Shown: positions 7,713 through 18,008, numbered from the stretch's first letter. The stretch: DNA of 64,000 bases from Flavobacterium sp. UBA5153 (GCA_002413745.1 DHXP01000073.1:70572-134571); one strand, 5' to 3'. Notes: generated from the letters alone by a model not told the origin. Numbers and translations: made by a program.

Positions 7713-8777
7713 ATGGCAGGAAATAGCTACGGAACACTATTTAGAATAACAACTTTTGGGGAATCTCACGGAGAAGCTTTGGGCGGAATAATTGATGGTT
7801 GTCCTTCTGGAATTGAATTAGATTTAGAGGCAATCCAATTTGAAATGTCTCGAAGAAAACCGGGTCAATCTGCGATAGTTACCCAGCGAAAAGAACCGGA
7901 TGACGTACAATTTCTTTCCGGTATTTTCGAAGGAAAAACCACTGGAACTCCCATAGGTTTTATTATCCCGAATACCAATCAAAAATCAGACGATTATTCG
8001 CATATAAAAGATAATTATAGACCAAGTCATGCTGATTATGTCTATGAAAAAAAATATGGCGTTCGCGATTATCGCGGTGGTGGTCGAAGTTCAGCCCGTG
8101 AAACTGCCAGTAGGGTAGTGGCGGGAGCCATTGCAAAACAAATGCTGCCATCTATTAAAATCAATGCCTATGTTTCCTCCGTTGGGCCAATTTTTTTGGA
8201 AAAACCATACCAAATGTTAGACTTTTCCAAAACTGAAAATAATCCTGTTCGCTGTCCAGATGAAGAATCTGCCATAATTATGGAAGAGTATATTCGTGAC
8301 ATTCGAAAACAGGGAGATACTGTGGGAGGAACCATAACTTGCGTAATTCAAAACGTTCCGATTGGGTTGGGAGAACCTGTTTTTGATAAATTGCATGCTG
8401 AATTGGGCAAAGCCATGCTTTCGATAAATGCCGTAAAAGGATTTGAATTTGGAAGCGGTTTTTGCGGTTCACAAATGAAAGGAAGCGAGCACAATGATTT
8501 ATACAATCCTGATGGATCCACAAAAACTAATCTTTCAGGCGGGATTCAAGGCGGAATTAGTAACGGAATGGATATTTATTTTCGTGTGGCTTTCAAGCCG
8601 GTTGCAACGATAATGCAAAAACAGGAATCACTGGACAATAAAGGAAATATTACAGAGATGACCGGAAAAGGCCGCCACGACCCTTGCGTTGTGCCACGCG
8701 CCGTTCCTATTGTTGAGGCTATGGCTGCCATTGTTCTTGCCGATTTTTATTTGATAAACAAAACTTACGTTAAATAG
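7713..8777 (+). CDS. aroC: Chorismate synthase
   Basis: A 354-residue enzyme of full family length that converts EPSP to chorismate using reduced FMN without net redox change. All three signature regions are intact: [18 protein letters not shown] near the N-terminus (17-34), the loop [17 protein letters not shown] followed by [12 protein letters not shown] (about 105-133), and [20 protein letters not shown] near the C-terminus (about 323-342). Start ATG at 7713 gives the usual [11 protein letters not shown]. The symporter gene follows 55 bp later on the same strand; cotranscription is possible but no functional link is evident. Confidence 0.98.
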   Translation: MAGNSYGTLFRITTFGESHGEALGGIIDGCPSGIELDLEAIQFEMSRRKPGQSAIVTQRKEPDDVQFLSGIFEGKTTGTPIGFIIPNTNQKSDDYSHIKDNYRPSHADYVYEKKYGVRDYRGGGRSSARETASRVVAGAIAKQMLPSIKINAYVSSVGPIFLEKPYQMLDFSKTENNPVRCPDEESAIIMEEYIRDIRKQGDTVGGTITCVIQNVPIGLGEPVFDKLHAELGKAMLSINAVKGFEFGSGFCGSQMKGSEHNDLYNPDGSTKTNLSGGIQGGISNGMDIYFRVAFKPVATIMQKQESLDNKGNITEMTGKGRHDPCVVPRAVPIVEAMAAIVLADFYLINKTYVK

Positions 8778-8832
8778 TCTTCAGTTTGCAGAAAAAACTG
8801 AACCCTGATTCCCGAATACTGAACACAAAAAA

Positions 8833-10113
8833 ATGACACAAACCGAAACCAAGAAAACATCTTTATTAGGAAATTTGACTGTTCAAATTCTTGCCGCAAT
8901 GTTTTTGGGAGCTATTTTGGGAATTATCATTCACAATTCAATCCCAGAAGAAGCGGCTGCTGGATTTAGCAATAAAATAAAAATGCTTGCCACTATTTTT
9001 ATTCGTTTGGTTCAAATGATTATTTCTCCATTGGTATTTACCACCCTAGTAGTGGGAATTGCCAAATTAGGTGACGTCAAAACCGTTGGACGCATTGGAG
9101 GAAAAGCATTGGGCTGGTTTTTTACGGCATCTTTTACTTCCTTATTATTGGGAATGTTTTTTGTAAACATTCTTGAACCCGGGGTTGGACTTAATTTATC
9201 AAATGTTGACTTGGCTTCGGTATCAGAAGTTACAGCAAAAACACGAAGTTTGTCCTTTGAAAATTTTGTGGAACATATTGTACCGAAGAGCATTATTGAA
9301 GCAATGGCAACAAACGAAATTTTGCAAATTGTTATTTTTTCCATATTCTTTGGTTTAGCTGCAGCGTCTTTAGGAGACAATGTGAAACCTGTAATTAACG
9401 CACTGGACAAAACATCTTATATTATTTTAAAAATGGTAAATTATGTAATGAAATTTGCTCCGATAGGAGTCTTTGGTGCAATTGCAGGTGTATTTTCAGT
9501 CAGGGATTTTCAAGAATTAGTCTTTACCTATTTTAAATTTTTCGGATCTTTCTTAATCGGAATTTCATCCCTTTGGTTAGTTTTAATACTTGTAGGCTAT
9601 ATTTTTCTTAAAGGCAGAATGAGTTTGTTGCTCAAAAGAATTATTAGTCCATTAATCATTGCTTTCAGTACAACAAGTAGCGAAGCGGTTTTTCCTAAAC
9701 TTACCGAGGAGTTGGAACGATTTGGAATAAAAGACAAGATTGTTTCTTTCATGCTGCCATTGGGATATTCTTTTAATTTAGATGGCAGTATGATGTATAT
9801 GACTTTTGCCAGTATTTTTATAGCCCAAGCTTATGGGGTTCATTTGGATTTAGGAACACAACTAACCATGCTTCTAGTCCTGATGCTTACCAGCAAAGGA
9901 ATAGCAGGTGTTCCAAGGTCTAGTTTAGTGGTTGTGGCTGCCACTTGTGGAATGTTTAAAATCCCTATTGAAGGAATTGCCCTGATTCTTCCAATTGACC
10001 ATTTTTGTGATATGTTTAGAACCGCCACTAACGTTTTAGGAAATGCCTTAGCCACATCTGTCGTAGGGAAGTGGGAAGGTGACGATGAAAATGAAACTTC
10101 AATTTCAGAATAA
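8833..10113 (+). CDS. Dicarboxylate/amino acid:cation symporter (DAACS family)
   Basis: A 426-residue inner-membrane transporter of the GltP/DctA/GltPh type, which takes up glutamate, aspartate or C4-dicarboxylates with sodium or protons. The re-entrant hairpin signatures are present: the serine-rich tip STTSSEAVFPKL (about 277-288), YSFNLDGSMMYMTF (about 314-327, the NMDGT-type cation site) and SKGIAGVPRSSLVV (about 355-368). Eight transmembrane segments fit the hydrophobicity. The specificity residue in the last helix (D..T/R region PIDHFCDMFRTATNV) reads R, which in this family favours acidic substrates. The exact substrate is not determined. Confidence 0.92.
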   Translation: MTQTETKKTSLLGNLTVQILAAMFLGAILGIIIHNSIPEEAAAGFSNKIKMLATIFIRLVQMIISPLVFTTLVVGIAKLGDVKTVGRIGGKALGWFFTASFTSLLLGMFFVNILEPGVGLNLSNVDLASVSEVTAKTRSLSFENFVEHIVPKSIIEAMATNEILQIVIFSIFFGLAAASLGDNVKPVINALDKTSYIILKMVNYVMKFAPIGVFGAIAGVFSVRDFQELVFTYFKFFGSFLIGISSLWLVLILVGYIFLKGRMSLLLKRIISPLIIAFSTTSSEAVFPKLTEELERFGIKDKIVSFMLPLGYSFNLDGSMMYMTFASIFIAQAYGVHLDLGTQLTMLLVLMLTSKGIAGVPRSSLVVVAATCGMFKIPIEGIALILPIDHFCDMFRTATNVLGNALATSVVGKWEGDDENETSISE

Positions 10114-10315
10114 TGTCATTTTAATATTTTGGGCCATTTCACAAAAAAGTAACGAATTTATTTAAACGCATTTTATTCTTGTTTTGGATAATTCAACAGT
10201 TTTCATATTATTCCTAAAAATATTAGAAATAAACTGAAATAGTAATCCTAATTTTATATTGAGAAATAACTTATAATAAACTCAGTTATATCGATTTCTT
10301 ATATAATTTATTATG

Positions 10316-10323
10316 TATATTTG
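10316..10323 (+). promoter_or_regulatory. Promoter -7 box (TATATTTG) for hybrid kinase
   Basis: TATATTTG matches the Bacteroidota -7 consensus, 18 nt before the ATG at 10342. The preceding 200 bp is AT-rich and holds no other feature I can support. Confidence 0.6.
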
Positions 10324-10341
10324 GCTTATTAATAGATAGAT

Positions 10342-12591
10342 ATGATTAAAATTAAATTCTTCTTATTACTGGTGTTTTTTCTGGGTATTTTCCTTTTTAG
10401 TAATAATTGCCCAGCACAAACAAAAACACCTTCTAAAGGAGAAATCACGAAATTATCGAAACAAGCAACTAAATATTTACGGACTGCCGATTTTGAAAAA
10501 TCTTTAGCTACATCAAGGATTGCTTTGCATTATGCAATTGCTATCAAGGATGATTATCTCATCGCAAAGACCTATAATATTATTGCGGCAAATTGCGAAC
10601 AATTGTCTGAATTTGACAAAGCTATTTTTTATTATAATAAAGGCTTATTGTATGCCAATAAAACTGATAATGACACCATAAAAAATTGGATAAATAATAA
10701 TTTAGGGAACATCTATTGTTTTGATAGAAAAGAACATATAAAAGGCATAAATTATTATAAAAAGGCATTAGAATACAGCCAAAAGACGGCCGATACGAGT
10801 CAAATCGTTTTTACAAAACTCAATATTGCATGGGCTTATTTTGATATTGGTCATTTTGATGAAGGATTTCCGTATTTAGAATTTAGCAATAAATACCACA
10901 AAAAATTCGGGAAGAAATCGACCATTGTTCCCTTAAATATGCTTAATGGTATGTATTATGGACACGAAGGAGAAAACAAAAAAGCCACATCTTATTTTCT
11001 GAACGCCCTAAAATTGGGAAATGAAGGAAATGAGAAATCGAATTTGTCTTATTCGCACCAAGAGTATTCCAAGTTTTTATTAAAAAATGGGAATTATAAA
11101 AAGGCGTATGAAAACTTGGCCCTTTATAATAAAATAACGGAAAAACTTTATACCCAAGAAAAACTTAAGAAGGCCAATGTAGCTGGAATTAATCTTGAAT
11201 TGGACGAGTACAAAAGAGAGGTTGATAAAATTGTAACCGAAAAGGAATTACAATACCAAAGTTTGAGAAAATCCAGAATTATAGTTGTACTTTTTATCAT
11301 TACTTTGTGTGTTTTATTACTGCTGTTATATTCTTTATATAAAAATTATAATTTCAAGAAAAAGGCCAATAATGATCTTACTCTTGCCAATGAAGAATTG
11401 CTTGTTGCCAAAGAAAAAGCAGAAGAAGCATCACAACTAAAAACACAATTCGTATCAACTATAAGCCATGAATTGAGAACTCCATTGTATGGAGTAGTTG
11501 GAATCACAAATATGCTTTTGGACGAGCACAAAGAACTTGCTGGTAGTCCTCATTTGGATTCTCTCAAATTCTCGGCAAGATATCTATTGTCACTTGTTAA
11601 TGATATTCTCCATATTAATAAAATTGAAGAAAACAGGATTGTTCTCGAAAATCTAGCTTTCAATGTTTCAGATGAAATTATTTCGATAAAAAATTCGCTT
11701 TCCTTCATAGCACAAAGTCATAACAATAAAATATCCGTCGAAATAGACCCAAAAATCCCCGAATTTTTAATTGGAGACAAATTAAGACTTTCCCAAATTT
11801 TAATGAATTTAGTAAGTAATGCATTAAAATTCACAAAAAACGGAGAAGTAATTGTTACCGCAAATTTGATAAAAGTAGAAAACAAATCTCATTTTGTTGA
11901 ATTCAAAATTAAGGATAATGGTATAGGAATTGCGGATGTTGATCAAGACAAAGTTTTCGAAAAATTTGTACAGGTTGGAAGAAAAGACAATGATTATCAA
12001 GGAACAGGTCTAGGTTTAGCTATTGTAAAACGATTGTTAGAATTGTTTAAAAGTTCTATTTCGCTCGAAAGTAAAATTGGCGTGGGAACTTCATTTACAT
12101 TCACAATAGCATTTGAATATGATCCCTATGAAACAAATGAAATAATTAATAACATTCAGGTTGATTTGAGATCAAGCCAGATATTTAAGATATTGGTAGT
12201 TGAAGACAACAAGATTAACCAAATTGTCACAAAAAAAATAATAGAAAAAAATAATTGCAGCTGTATTCTTGTCGATGATGGATTCCAAGCCATAGAAATA
12301 TTAAGTAAGGAAAGTTTTGATGTTATTTTGATGGACATCAATATGCCCTTGATAAATGGTTTTGAAACCACAAGAAAAATTCGTCAAAAAGGAATAGGTA
12401 CGCCTATTATTGCTTTAACCGCTTTTACAAAAGACGAAATAACCGAGGAAGCTATTTCTGCAGGAATGAATGATATAATGATAAAACCTTTTGAACCCGT
12501 AAAATTATTTCAAGTAATTAATGATCAGATAACAAAACAAAAAACGCTGACCAATGCCAACGCTTCTCGTTTTATATTTGCAGATAATTAA
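10342..12591 (+). CDS. Hybrid sensor histidine kinase with TPR sensor and receiver domain
   Basis: A 749-residue membrane kinase. It has a signal peptide at 1-25, a periplasmic tetratricopeptide region at about 40-300, one transmembrane helix at about 312-333, and a short coiled coil. A HisKA domain follows with phospho-His H376 in ISHELRTPL. The HATPase domain has the N box at N493, DNGIGI (525-530) and GTGLGLAI (554-561). The C-terminal receiver has acidic residues E621/D622, phospho-Asp D665 and K715. No output DNA-binding domain is fused, so it must pass phosphate to another protein. No response regulator or transporter is next to it, so the signal is unknown. It is a single-gene unit with its own promoter. 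Confidence 0.93.
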   Translation: MIKIKFFLLLVFFLGIFLFSNNCPAQTKTPSKGEITKLSKQATKYLRTADFEKSLATSRIALHYAIAIKDDYLIAKTYNIIAANCEQLSEFDKAIFYYNKGLLYANKTDNDTIKNWINNNLGNIYCFDRKEHIKGINYYKKALEYSQKTADTSQIVFTKLNIAWAYFDIGHFDEGFPYLEFSNKYHKKFGKKSTIVPLNMLNGMYYGHEGENKKATSYFLNALKLGNEGNEKSNLSYSHQEYSKFLLKNGNYKKAYENLALYNKITEKLYTQEKLKKANVAGINLELDEYKREVDKIVTEKELQYQSLRKSRIIVVLFIITLCVLLLLLYSLYKNYNFKKKANNDLTLANEELLVAKEKAEEASQLKTQFVSTISHELRTPLYGVVGITNMLLDEHKELAGSPHLDSLKFSARYLLSLVNDILHINKIEENRIVLENLAFNVSDEIISIKNSLSFIAQSHNNKISVEIDPKIPEFLIGDKLRLSQILMNLVSNALKFTKNGEVIVTANLIKVENKSHFVEFKIKDNGIGIADVDQDKVFEKFVQVGRKDNDYQGTGLGLAIVKRLLELFKSSISLESKIGVGTSFTFTIAFEYDPYETNEIINNIQVDLRSSQIFKILVVEDNKINQIVTKKIIEKNNCSCILVDDGFQAIEILSKESFDVILMDINMPLINGFETTRKIRQKGIGTPIIALTAFTKDEITEEAISAGMNDIMIKPFEPVKLFQVINDQITKQKTLTNANASRFIFADN

Positions 12592-12655
12592 ATCAAAAAT
12601 TTCATTAAAAACCTACTTAAAAAGTTTATGTTTCAAAATGAATGAAACGTGAATT

Positions 12656-13123
12656 TTATTTAATAGCAATAGTTTTTGTTGTTTTTTTTCTGCTGCCATC
12701 TTTTTTGGCAATGGCAACATGTAGAATACCATCTTTGTAGCTTGCTTCTATTTTATTTTCATCTACATATTCCGGAAGATAAAAAGACCTGAAAAAAGAT
12801 TCATAATTAAATTCTTTTCTAACATAATTGTTTTTTTTTCTTTTTTCCTCTTTTTCCTCTTTTTTTTCAGATGAAATCATTAGCATATTGTTGTCGATTT
12901 CGATTTTAAAATCTTCTTTTTTCATGCCTGGGGCAGCCAAATCCACTTCTAATTCAGTATCTGTTTCTTTTAAGTTTACAGAAGGCAAATTATTGCCTAT
13001 TGCTGAAAAATTTTTATCGGCCCAATCAAAAATATCCTTTGAAAAAAAATCATCAAAAAGGGTACTGACAGACGTATTCACTAATGACGGGAACAAGCCG
13101 CCTCTTTCAACTAATTTTTTCAT
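12656..13123 (-). CDS. Small heat-shock protein, Hsp20 family
   Basis: A 155-residue alpha-crystallin-type chaperone that binds unfolding proteins without ATP. The N-terminal arm (1-40) contains a variable hydrophobic stretch. The alpha-crystallin domain spans about 45-140, with the hallmark VDLAAPGMKKEDFKIEID and the near-C-terminal YKDGILHVAI. A lysine-rich loop (EKKEEKEEKRKKNN) sits in the middle. The short tail ends TKTIAIK, where IAI can serve as the I-x-I oligomerisation motif. It is monocistronic and convergent with the hybrid kinase, with 64 bp between ends. Confidence 0.95.
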   Translation of the reverse strand: MKKLVERGGLFPSLVNTSVSTLFDDFFSKDIFDWADKNFSAIGNNLPSVNLKETDTELEVDLAAPGMKKEDFKIEIDNNMLMISSEKKEEKEEKRKKNNYVRKEFNYESFFRSFYLPEYVDENKIEASYKDGILHVAIAKKDGSRKKTTKTIAIK

Positions 13124-13231
13124 AATTTTGTATATTTAAAAATTAATAATTTATAATATCAAAGTTAATTAAAATTAATCATATCTAAAAGAAAAAAAAC
13201 ATATAAGTATCTAATAATAAAACACTTACTG

Positions 13232-13269
13232 TTAAAAAAAAACACTCTTTAGTTTTGCTAAAAAGTGTT
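13232..13269 (-). terminator. Terminator downstream of DEAD-box helicase
   Basis: Arms 13241-13252 and 13258-13269 form a 12-bp stem with one mismatch and a 5-nt loop. On the minus strand it is followed by a run of T (A run at 13232-13240). It lies 34 bp past the helicase stop. T residues on the other side would allow bidirectional action. Confidence 0.75.
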
Positions 13270-13302
13270 TTTTTTGAATAAAATTACGGGATAAATATGC
13301 AA

Positions 13303-14556
13303 TTAATACCAGCGTTTCTTATTCTGTTTTGATACATCCGATTTCCTTGATTTATGCGCACCGGCACTTCGGTTTGAATTTTTTTGAGGAGAGGCAGGAG
13401 CGGTTTCAGGGCTTCCGGAATACCAAGGATATGGATGGTCATTTATGGTTTTTACATCCACTTTTATGAGTTTTTGAATGTCTTTCCAATACTGATGTTC
13501 GTCTTTGCTGCAAAATGAAATGGCAATTCCTTCATTTCCGGCACGACCGGTTCTACCAATTCTATGCACGTAGGTTTCTGGAATATTTGGCAAATCGAAA
13601 TTGATTACAAACGGCAATTGGTCAATATCAATACCACGAGCTGCGATATCAGTTGCTACAAGAACACCAACTTCTTTCTTTTTAAAAGCATCTAAAACGC
13701 GTTGTCTTGCATTTTGTGATTTGTCTCCGTGAATGGCTTCGGCGGCGATATTGTTTTTTCGCAACGCTTTGACAACATTATCGGCACCGTGCTTGGTTCT
13801 TGAAAAAACCAATACATCCGATAAATTTTCATTTTTTATCAAGTGGTACAACAAGTTTCTTTTTTCTGTTTTTTCAACAAAATAGACACGTTGTTCTACA
13901 TTTTCAGCGGTTGATGATACAGGAGAAACTTCTACTTTTGCCGGATCTTTCAAGAACATTTCGGCCAATTCTCGAATGGCGATGGGCATCGTTGCAGAAA
14001 ACAGTAGCGTTTGTCTGTTTTTTGGCGTAAGCTTTACAATTTTTTTTACATCATTTATAAATCCCATATCCAGCATTTGATCCGCTTCGTCAAGGACTAA
14101 GGTATGCAAATGGTCTAAATCTATGAAACCTTGTTTGTGTAAATCAAGCAATCTTCCAGGTGTTGCCACAAGTACATCGACACCTTTTCGTAAAGTGTCT
14201 ACTTGCGGAACCTGTGATACTCCACCAAAAATGGTGAGTTGGGTTAAATTGGTATATTTACCGTAAGTATCAAAACTTTGACCAATTTGCACCGCCAATT
14301 CCCGAGTAGGAGTTACTATTAAGGCACGAATTTCTTTGGCTTTTTTTGATGAGCCTACAATTCGGTGTAATTGATGTATGATGGGAATAGCAAATGCTGC
14401 CGTTTTTCCTGTTCCTGTTTGTGCACAACCTATTAAATCCCTTCCTGCTAAAACTAGAGGAATTGATTGTTCTTGGATAGGAGTGGGGTTAGTGTAGCCT
14501 TCTTCAAATACGGCTTTTTGTATACTTTTTGAAAGTGATAAATCTTCGAATAACAT
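13303..14556 (-). CDS. DEAD-box RNA helicase, RhlE-like
   Basis: A 417-residue ATP-dependent RNA helicase. Motifs in order: Q motif in [12 protein letters not shown], Walker [22 protein letters not shown] box [16 protein letters not shown], and C-terminal [17 protein letters not shown] and [11 protein letters not shown] basic low-complexity tail rich in Ser, Lys and Arg (ending KKRWY) probably aids RNA binding. The frame is open 16 codons further up to 14604, but that ATG lies inside the promoter box at 14602-14609, so MLFEDLSL at 14556 is the better start. Such helicases act in ribosome assembly and RNA turnover, especially in the cold. Confidence 0.94.
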   Translation of the reverse strand: MLFEDLSLSKSIQKAVFEEGYTNPTPIQEQSIPLVLAGRDLIGCAQTGTGKTAAFAIPIIHQLHRIVGSSKKAKEIRALIVTPTRELAVQIGQSFDTYGKYTNLTQLTIFGGVSQVPQVDTLRKGVDVLVATPGRLLDLHKQGFIDLDHLHTLVLDEADQMLDMGFINDVKKIVKLTPKNRQTLLFSATMPIAIRELAEMFLKDPAKVEVSPVSSTAENVEQRVYFVEKTEKRNLLYHLIKNENLSDVLVFSRTKHGADNVVKALRKNNIAAEAIHGDKSQNARQRVLDAFKKKEVGVLVATDIAARGIDIDQLPFVINFDLPNIPETYVHRIGRTGRAGNEGIAISFCSKDEHQYWKDIQKLIKVDVKTINDHPYPWYSGSPETAPASPQKNSNRSAGAHKSRKSDVSKQNKKRWY

Positions 14557-14601
14557 ATTTTTTGTATTAAATATCATGTAATAAGTACATAGATAGTGGC
14601 G

Positions 14602-14609
14602 CAAAGATA
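14602..14609 (-). promoter_or_regulatory. Promoter -7 box (TATCTTTG) for DEAD-box helicase
   Basis: TATCTTTG on the minus strand matches TAnnTTTG and predicts a start near 14595. This gives a leader of about 40 nt to the chosen ATG and excludes the upstream ATG. Confidence 0.6.
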
Positions 14610-14699
14610 GGATTATTTGTTGATTTGCTATTTTGGTTAGTCGGTTATTCGTTTAAACAAGATTCAAAATCAACAAATAACTGAATTACCAAATTAAGT

Positions 14700-15728
14700 T
14701 TACAAATTTGCTTTTATAAAATCGGTTACTAAATAGCCTATAAGTTTACCTATTAAATGACCGTTTTGATCTTCACATAAATCGGGAGCGCCTTCACAAA
14801 TATGCAAATAAGACGCATTTTTATTTTTTGCAAAATAAGAAACAAACTGTCTAAGTTCTTCAATGGAGAAGCCGCTCAATGTCATGGCACTGCTGGCAAT
14901 ATTTGGAATCGCATCAAGATCTATTTCAATTCCGTAAAAATCAGTTTTTATAAATTCCAGGGCATTAACCAGTTCCTGATTAAACTCTTTTTCTTTTCTA
15001 ATATTAATACTGTCATACGTAGTATAGCGTACACGGTCTTCGGTTTTTTTAATAATATCCAATACGCTTTTGGAAGTATAATTTTCATGTAAGCCAAAGA
15101 CAAAATATTTTTTCAAAAAACCTTCTTCATAAGCATACGAAAAACCATTCCCGCTATGACGTCCTTCCAGAATCCTAAAATCAGAATGGGCATCAAAATT
15201 TATCGCATTAATGGGTTTCCCTTTGGCAAGCGCGGTTCCCTTTATGTTTCCGTAGGAATTATTGTGTCCACCCCCAATAATTATGGGAATTTTCCCAGAT
15301 TTAATAATATTGAAAATAATATGGGAAACATCTTTGTCAATTTTTTTTACCAGTTGACTCAATTTTGAGCGATCGTCAGCATTGTTAAAATTCAGATGTT
15401 CCACTTCCTTCATTTCTTCACATACGTCAAGCTGTCCTAAAACAAGTAATTGATTGCCTTTGCAAAAACGATTGTGTTGAATATTGGCAATGCTTTTTAT
15501 GGCACTTTCCCATGCTGATGCGGCTCCAGGTCTGCCAAAATTGGCTCTTATGCCTATATCTTCAGGGATTCCGAACAGTATATATTTTGCTTCACAAGTT
15601 TTTAAAAAAGAAACGGGATCCATTTCCTTTGGTATCGTAAGCATTTTTTCTCCAAACTTTATTTCGCCACTTCTGTGGTTAGTAATTTTTGCAAGGTCTT
15701 TGGTGGTAAATGCGATGAGTTTTTCCAT
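14700..15728 (-). CDS. hutG: Formimidoylglutamase (arginase superfamily)
   Basis: A 342-residue dinuclear manganese hydrolase of the ureohydrolase fold. All expected metal ligands are present: H155 in GGGHNNSYG, D179, H181 and D183 in NFDAHSDF, and D270 and D272 in IEIDLDAIP. HutG hydrolyses N-formimidoyl-glutamate to glutamate and formamide, the last step of one histidine degradation branch. The assignment rests on hutI lying about 1 kb away on the same strand. By sequence alone agmatinase is an alternative, and this matters because no agmatinase is seen next to speA. It has its own promoter box at 15745-15752, so it need not be cotranscribed with hutI. Confidence 0.82.
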   Translation of the reverse strand: MEKLIAFTTKDLAKITNHRSGEIKFGEKMLTIPKEMDPVSFLKTCEAKYILFGIPEDIGIRANFGRPGAASAWESAIKSIANIQHNRFCKGNQLLVLGQLDVCEEMKEVEHLNFNNADDRSKLSQLVKKIDKDVSHIIFNIIKSGKIPIIIGGGHNNSYGNIKGTALAKGKPINAINFDAHSDFRILEGRHSGNGFSYAYEEGFLKKYFVFGLHENYTSKSVLDIIKKTEDRVRYTTYDSINIRKEKEFNQELVNALEFIKTDFYGIEIDLDAIPNIASSAMTLSGFSIEELRQFVSYFAKNKNASYLHICEGAPDLCEDQNGHLIGKLIGYLVTDFIKANL

Positions 15729-15744
15729 GATGTTTAATAATATT

Positions 15745-15752
15745 CAAATATA
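15745..15752 (-). promoter_or_regulatory. Promoter -7 box (TATATTTG) for hutG
   Basis: TATATTTG on the minus strand, 16 nt before the hutG ATG at 15728. Confidence 0.6.
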
Positions 15753-15794
15753 ATATAATTGTTGAGAATTCGTTATTACGTCATATTATATTAT

Positions 15795-15802
15795 TAAATT
15801 TG
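15795..15802 (+). promoter_or_regulatory. Promoter -7 box (TAAATTTG) for the coiled-coil membrane protein
   Basis: TAAATTTG on the plus strand, 14 nt before the ATG at 15817. It is divergent from the hutG promoter 43 bp away. Confidence 0.55.
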
Positions 15803-15816
15803 TAAAAAAAAAAAAT

Positions 15817-16707
15817 ATGGAAGATCAACAAAGCAGTTCAAGTTCAAGTCTAAAGGTAATTATTGCCGTTTTAGCAATTCTGTTAATAGGAAGTTTAGTT
15901 TATATTTTTAAAGTGACATCTGATGCTAAAGATGTAAAAACTGAATTAACAAAAACGGTTACCGAAAAAGAGTCTGTTATGAAGGACTTACAAGAGTTAA
16001 AAACTACTTATGATACTGCAATTTCAGAGAATACCTCTATGTCTGAGGAATTAATTAAGGAAAGGGATAAGGTGGTAAATCTAATTGAAGACCTAAAAAA
16101 ATCTAAAGGAGATGTGGCTTCATTGGCGAAATACAAAAATCAATACGTTGCTTTACAAGGAAACATGAAAGTTTTAATGGCGGAGAATGAAGGCTTGAAA
16201 ACACAAAATACGACTTTAACCACACAACGTGACAGTACTACTGTTGTATTGGGAGAATCAAAAAAATACAATGAAGTATTAGTGGGTCAAAACGAGGAGT
16301 TGTCAAAAACAGTTGAAAAAGGATCAAAATTGACTGTTTTAAATATGAAAACGGCAGCTTATAAAGTGAGAAGTTCAGGTAAACAAGTAGAAACTGAAAA
16401 AGCGGGTAGAGCCAATGTTCTTAAAATCAGTTTTACAATTGCCGAAAATCAAATTGCAAAATCTGGCGATAAAACCTATTATGTGCAAGTAATTGACAGT
16501 AAAAACAATGTTCTTGGTGACAAGAAAACCGATACTTTTGGCGATAAATCGTTGACCTATAGTTTTGTGACCAATGTAAATTATGAAAACAAAACAGTTC
16601 AGGTTTCAGAGGATTTACCAGGTAAAAATTTTGAAAAAGGAACGTATTTTGTAAATGTTTTCGACAAAGACGAGTTGGTTTCTAAAACAAGTTTTACCTT
16701 GAAATAA
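15817..16707 (+). CDS. Membrane-anchored coiled-coil protein, function unknown
   Basis: A 296-residue protein. A Ser/Gln-rich start (MEDQQSSSSSS) is followed by one transmembrane helix at about 13-31. Residues about 36-175 form a long heptad-rich coiled coil with Lys, Glu, Leu and Thr. A beta-rich C-terminal domain follows at about 185-296 (YKVRSSGKQVETEKAGRAN and onward). The topology suggests a helix-anchored protein with a periplasmic stalk and a folded tip. Homologues in Flavobacteria are usually hypothetical and sometimes mislabelled as partition proteins. It stands between hutG and hutI but on the opposite strand with its own promoter and terminator, so a role in histidine breakdown is unlikely. 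Confidence 0.85.
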   Translation: MEDQQSSSSSSLKVIIAVLAILLIGSLVYIFKVTSDAKDVKTELTKTVTEKESVMKDLQELKTTYDTAISENTSMSEELIKERDKVVNLIEDLKKSKGDVASLAKYKNQYVALQGNMKVLMAENEGLKTQNTTLTTQRDSTTVVLGESKKYNEVLVGQNEELSKTVEKGSKLTVLNMKTAAYKVRSSGKQVETEKAGRANVLKISFTIAENQIAKSGDKTYYVQVIDSKNNVLGDKKTDTFGDKSLTYSFVTNVNYENKTVQVSEDLPGKNFEKGTYFVNVFDKDELVSKTSFTLK

Positions 16708-16729
16708 TAGAATAAAGTTTTAATAAAGA

Positions 16730-16758
16730 AAAGAGGAGCATTTTGTTCCTCTTTTTTT
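16730..16758 (+). terminator. Terminator after the coiled-coil protein gene
   Basis: Stem aaagagga (16730-16737) with tcctcttt (16747-16754), 9-nt loop and a T run. It overlaps the end of hutI and may terminate both converging transcripts. Confidence 0.85.
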
Positions 16759-17995
16759 ATGCAAAAACCTCACCTTCGATGAATGTGGCGTCGATTAGAT
16801 TGCTGCCAAAAGCATAAGGTAGCTGATAATAGGAAGAAATAGGTTTTGTAATAATAAAATTGGCTTTTTTACCAACGGTAATGCTTCCGTGGGTTTCTGA
16901 TATGCCCATGGCATAAGCTCCATTTATTGTAGCTGCATTTATGGCTTCTTCGGGAGTCATTCTCATTTTTATGCAGGCTGTCGCAACTACAAAATTCATA
17001 TTACCTGAGGGCGTTGAACCCGGATTATAATCGGTTGCGAGCGCCAATGGCAAACCTGCCGAAATCATTTCACGGGCAGGAGAATATGGAATACCCAAAA
17101 AATAGGAGCAAGAAGGCAAGGCTACTGGCATTGTTTCTGTGTTTTTCAGCGCTTCAATATCTTCCGATTTCATTATTTCGAGATGGTCGACTGAAAGTGC
17201 ATTGTATTTTACCCCTGCTTGGATTCCGCCAATGGAATTAAATTGATTGACGTGGATTTTTGGTTTTAAACCAAATTTTATGCCGGCAGCCATAATTTGT
17301 TCTGTTTCGGCAACCGTAAAATAATCAGTTTCACAGAATACATCTATAAAGTCTGCCAGTTTGTTTTGGGCAATTTCAGGAAGCATTTCATTAATAATCA
17401 AATCAATATACTCTTTGCGGTTTTCTTTGAATTCCAGTGGAATGGCGTGTGCGCCAAGAAAAGTTGCTTTTATGGTAATGGGATAATTTTTTGACAATCG
17501 ATCGATTACCCGAAGCATTTTTAGTTCGCCATCTACAGTAAGCCCGTAGCCCGATTTTATTTCGACTGCACCAGTTCCCAGTCGCATTATTTCTTCAAGT
17601 CGCACTTTTGATTGGTTATAAATTTCTTCCTCGGTAGTTTTGTTGAGTTTTTTGGCCGAATTTAATATTCCGCCACCACGATTGGCAATTTCCTCATAAG
17701 AAAGTCCGTTAATTCTATCTACAAATTCCCGCTCTCGATTGCCCGCATATACAATATGAGTATGACTGTCGCACCAAGAAGGCAACACCATTTTTCCGGT
17801 GGCATCCATAACTTTATCGGCATTGATTTTAGGCAAATCATACATTGGGCCAAATCCTGCAATTAATTCATTTTTAATCAATAAAAAGGCATTTTTTATT
17901 GTGGGAAGGACTGCCATTTCATCACCGGAAACTTTCATAATCGATGCGTTTCGAACTTGAAGTAATTCCTTTATATTGACGATTAGTGTTGTCAT
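16757..17995 (-). CDS. hutI: Imidazolonepropionase
   Basis: A 412-residue metal-dependent amidohydrolase that opens imidazolone-5-propionate to N-formimidoyl-glutamate, the third step of histidine catabolism. Its product is the substrate of the nearby hutG. Metal ligands are H78 and H80 in DSHTHIVYAG, the His of HVNQFN, and the Asp of ATDYNPGSTPSGN; the catalytic SVDHLE segment is also present. The region FVDRINGLSYEEIANRGGGI is specific to HutI. It follows the glutaminyl cyclase gene by 13 bp and may be cotranscribed with it. hutH and hutU are not in this window. Confidence 0.96.
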   Translation of the reverse strand: MTTLIVNIKELLQVRNASIMKVSGDEMAVLPTIKNAFLLIKNELIAGFGPMYDLPKINADKVMDATGKMVLPSWCDSHTHIVYAGNREREFVDRINGLSYEEIANRGGGILNSAKKLNKTTEEEIYNQSKVRLEEIMRLGTGAVEIKSGYGLTVDGELKMLRVIDRLSKNYPITIKATFLGAHAIPLEFKENRKEYIDLIINEMLPEIAQNKLADFIDVFCETDYFTVAETEQIMAAGIKFGLKPKIHVNQFNSIGGIQAGVKYNALSVDHLEIMKSEDIEALKNTETMPVALPSCSYFLGIPYSPAREMISAGLPLALATDYNPGSTPSGNMNFVVATACIKMRMTPEEAINAATINGAYAMGISETHGSITVGKKANFIITKPISSYYQLPYAFGSNLIDATFIEGEVFA

Positions 17996-18008
17996 TTATT
18001 TTTTGAAA

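Noticed and set aside
13303-14604. DEAD-box helicase starting at 14604
   Set aside because: The upstream ATG overlaps the TATCTTTG promoter box, and MLFEDLSL at 14556 matches the family start.
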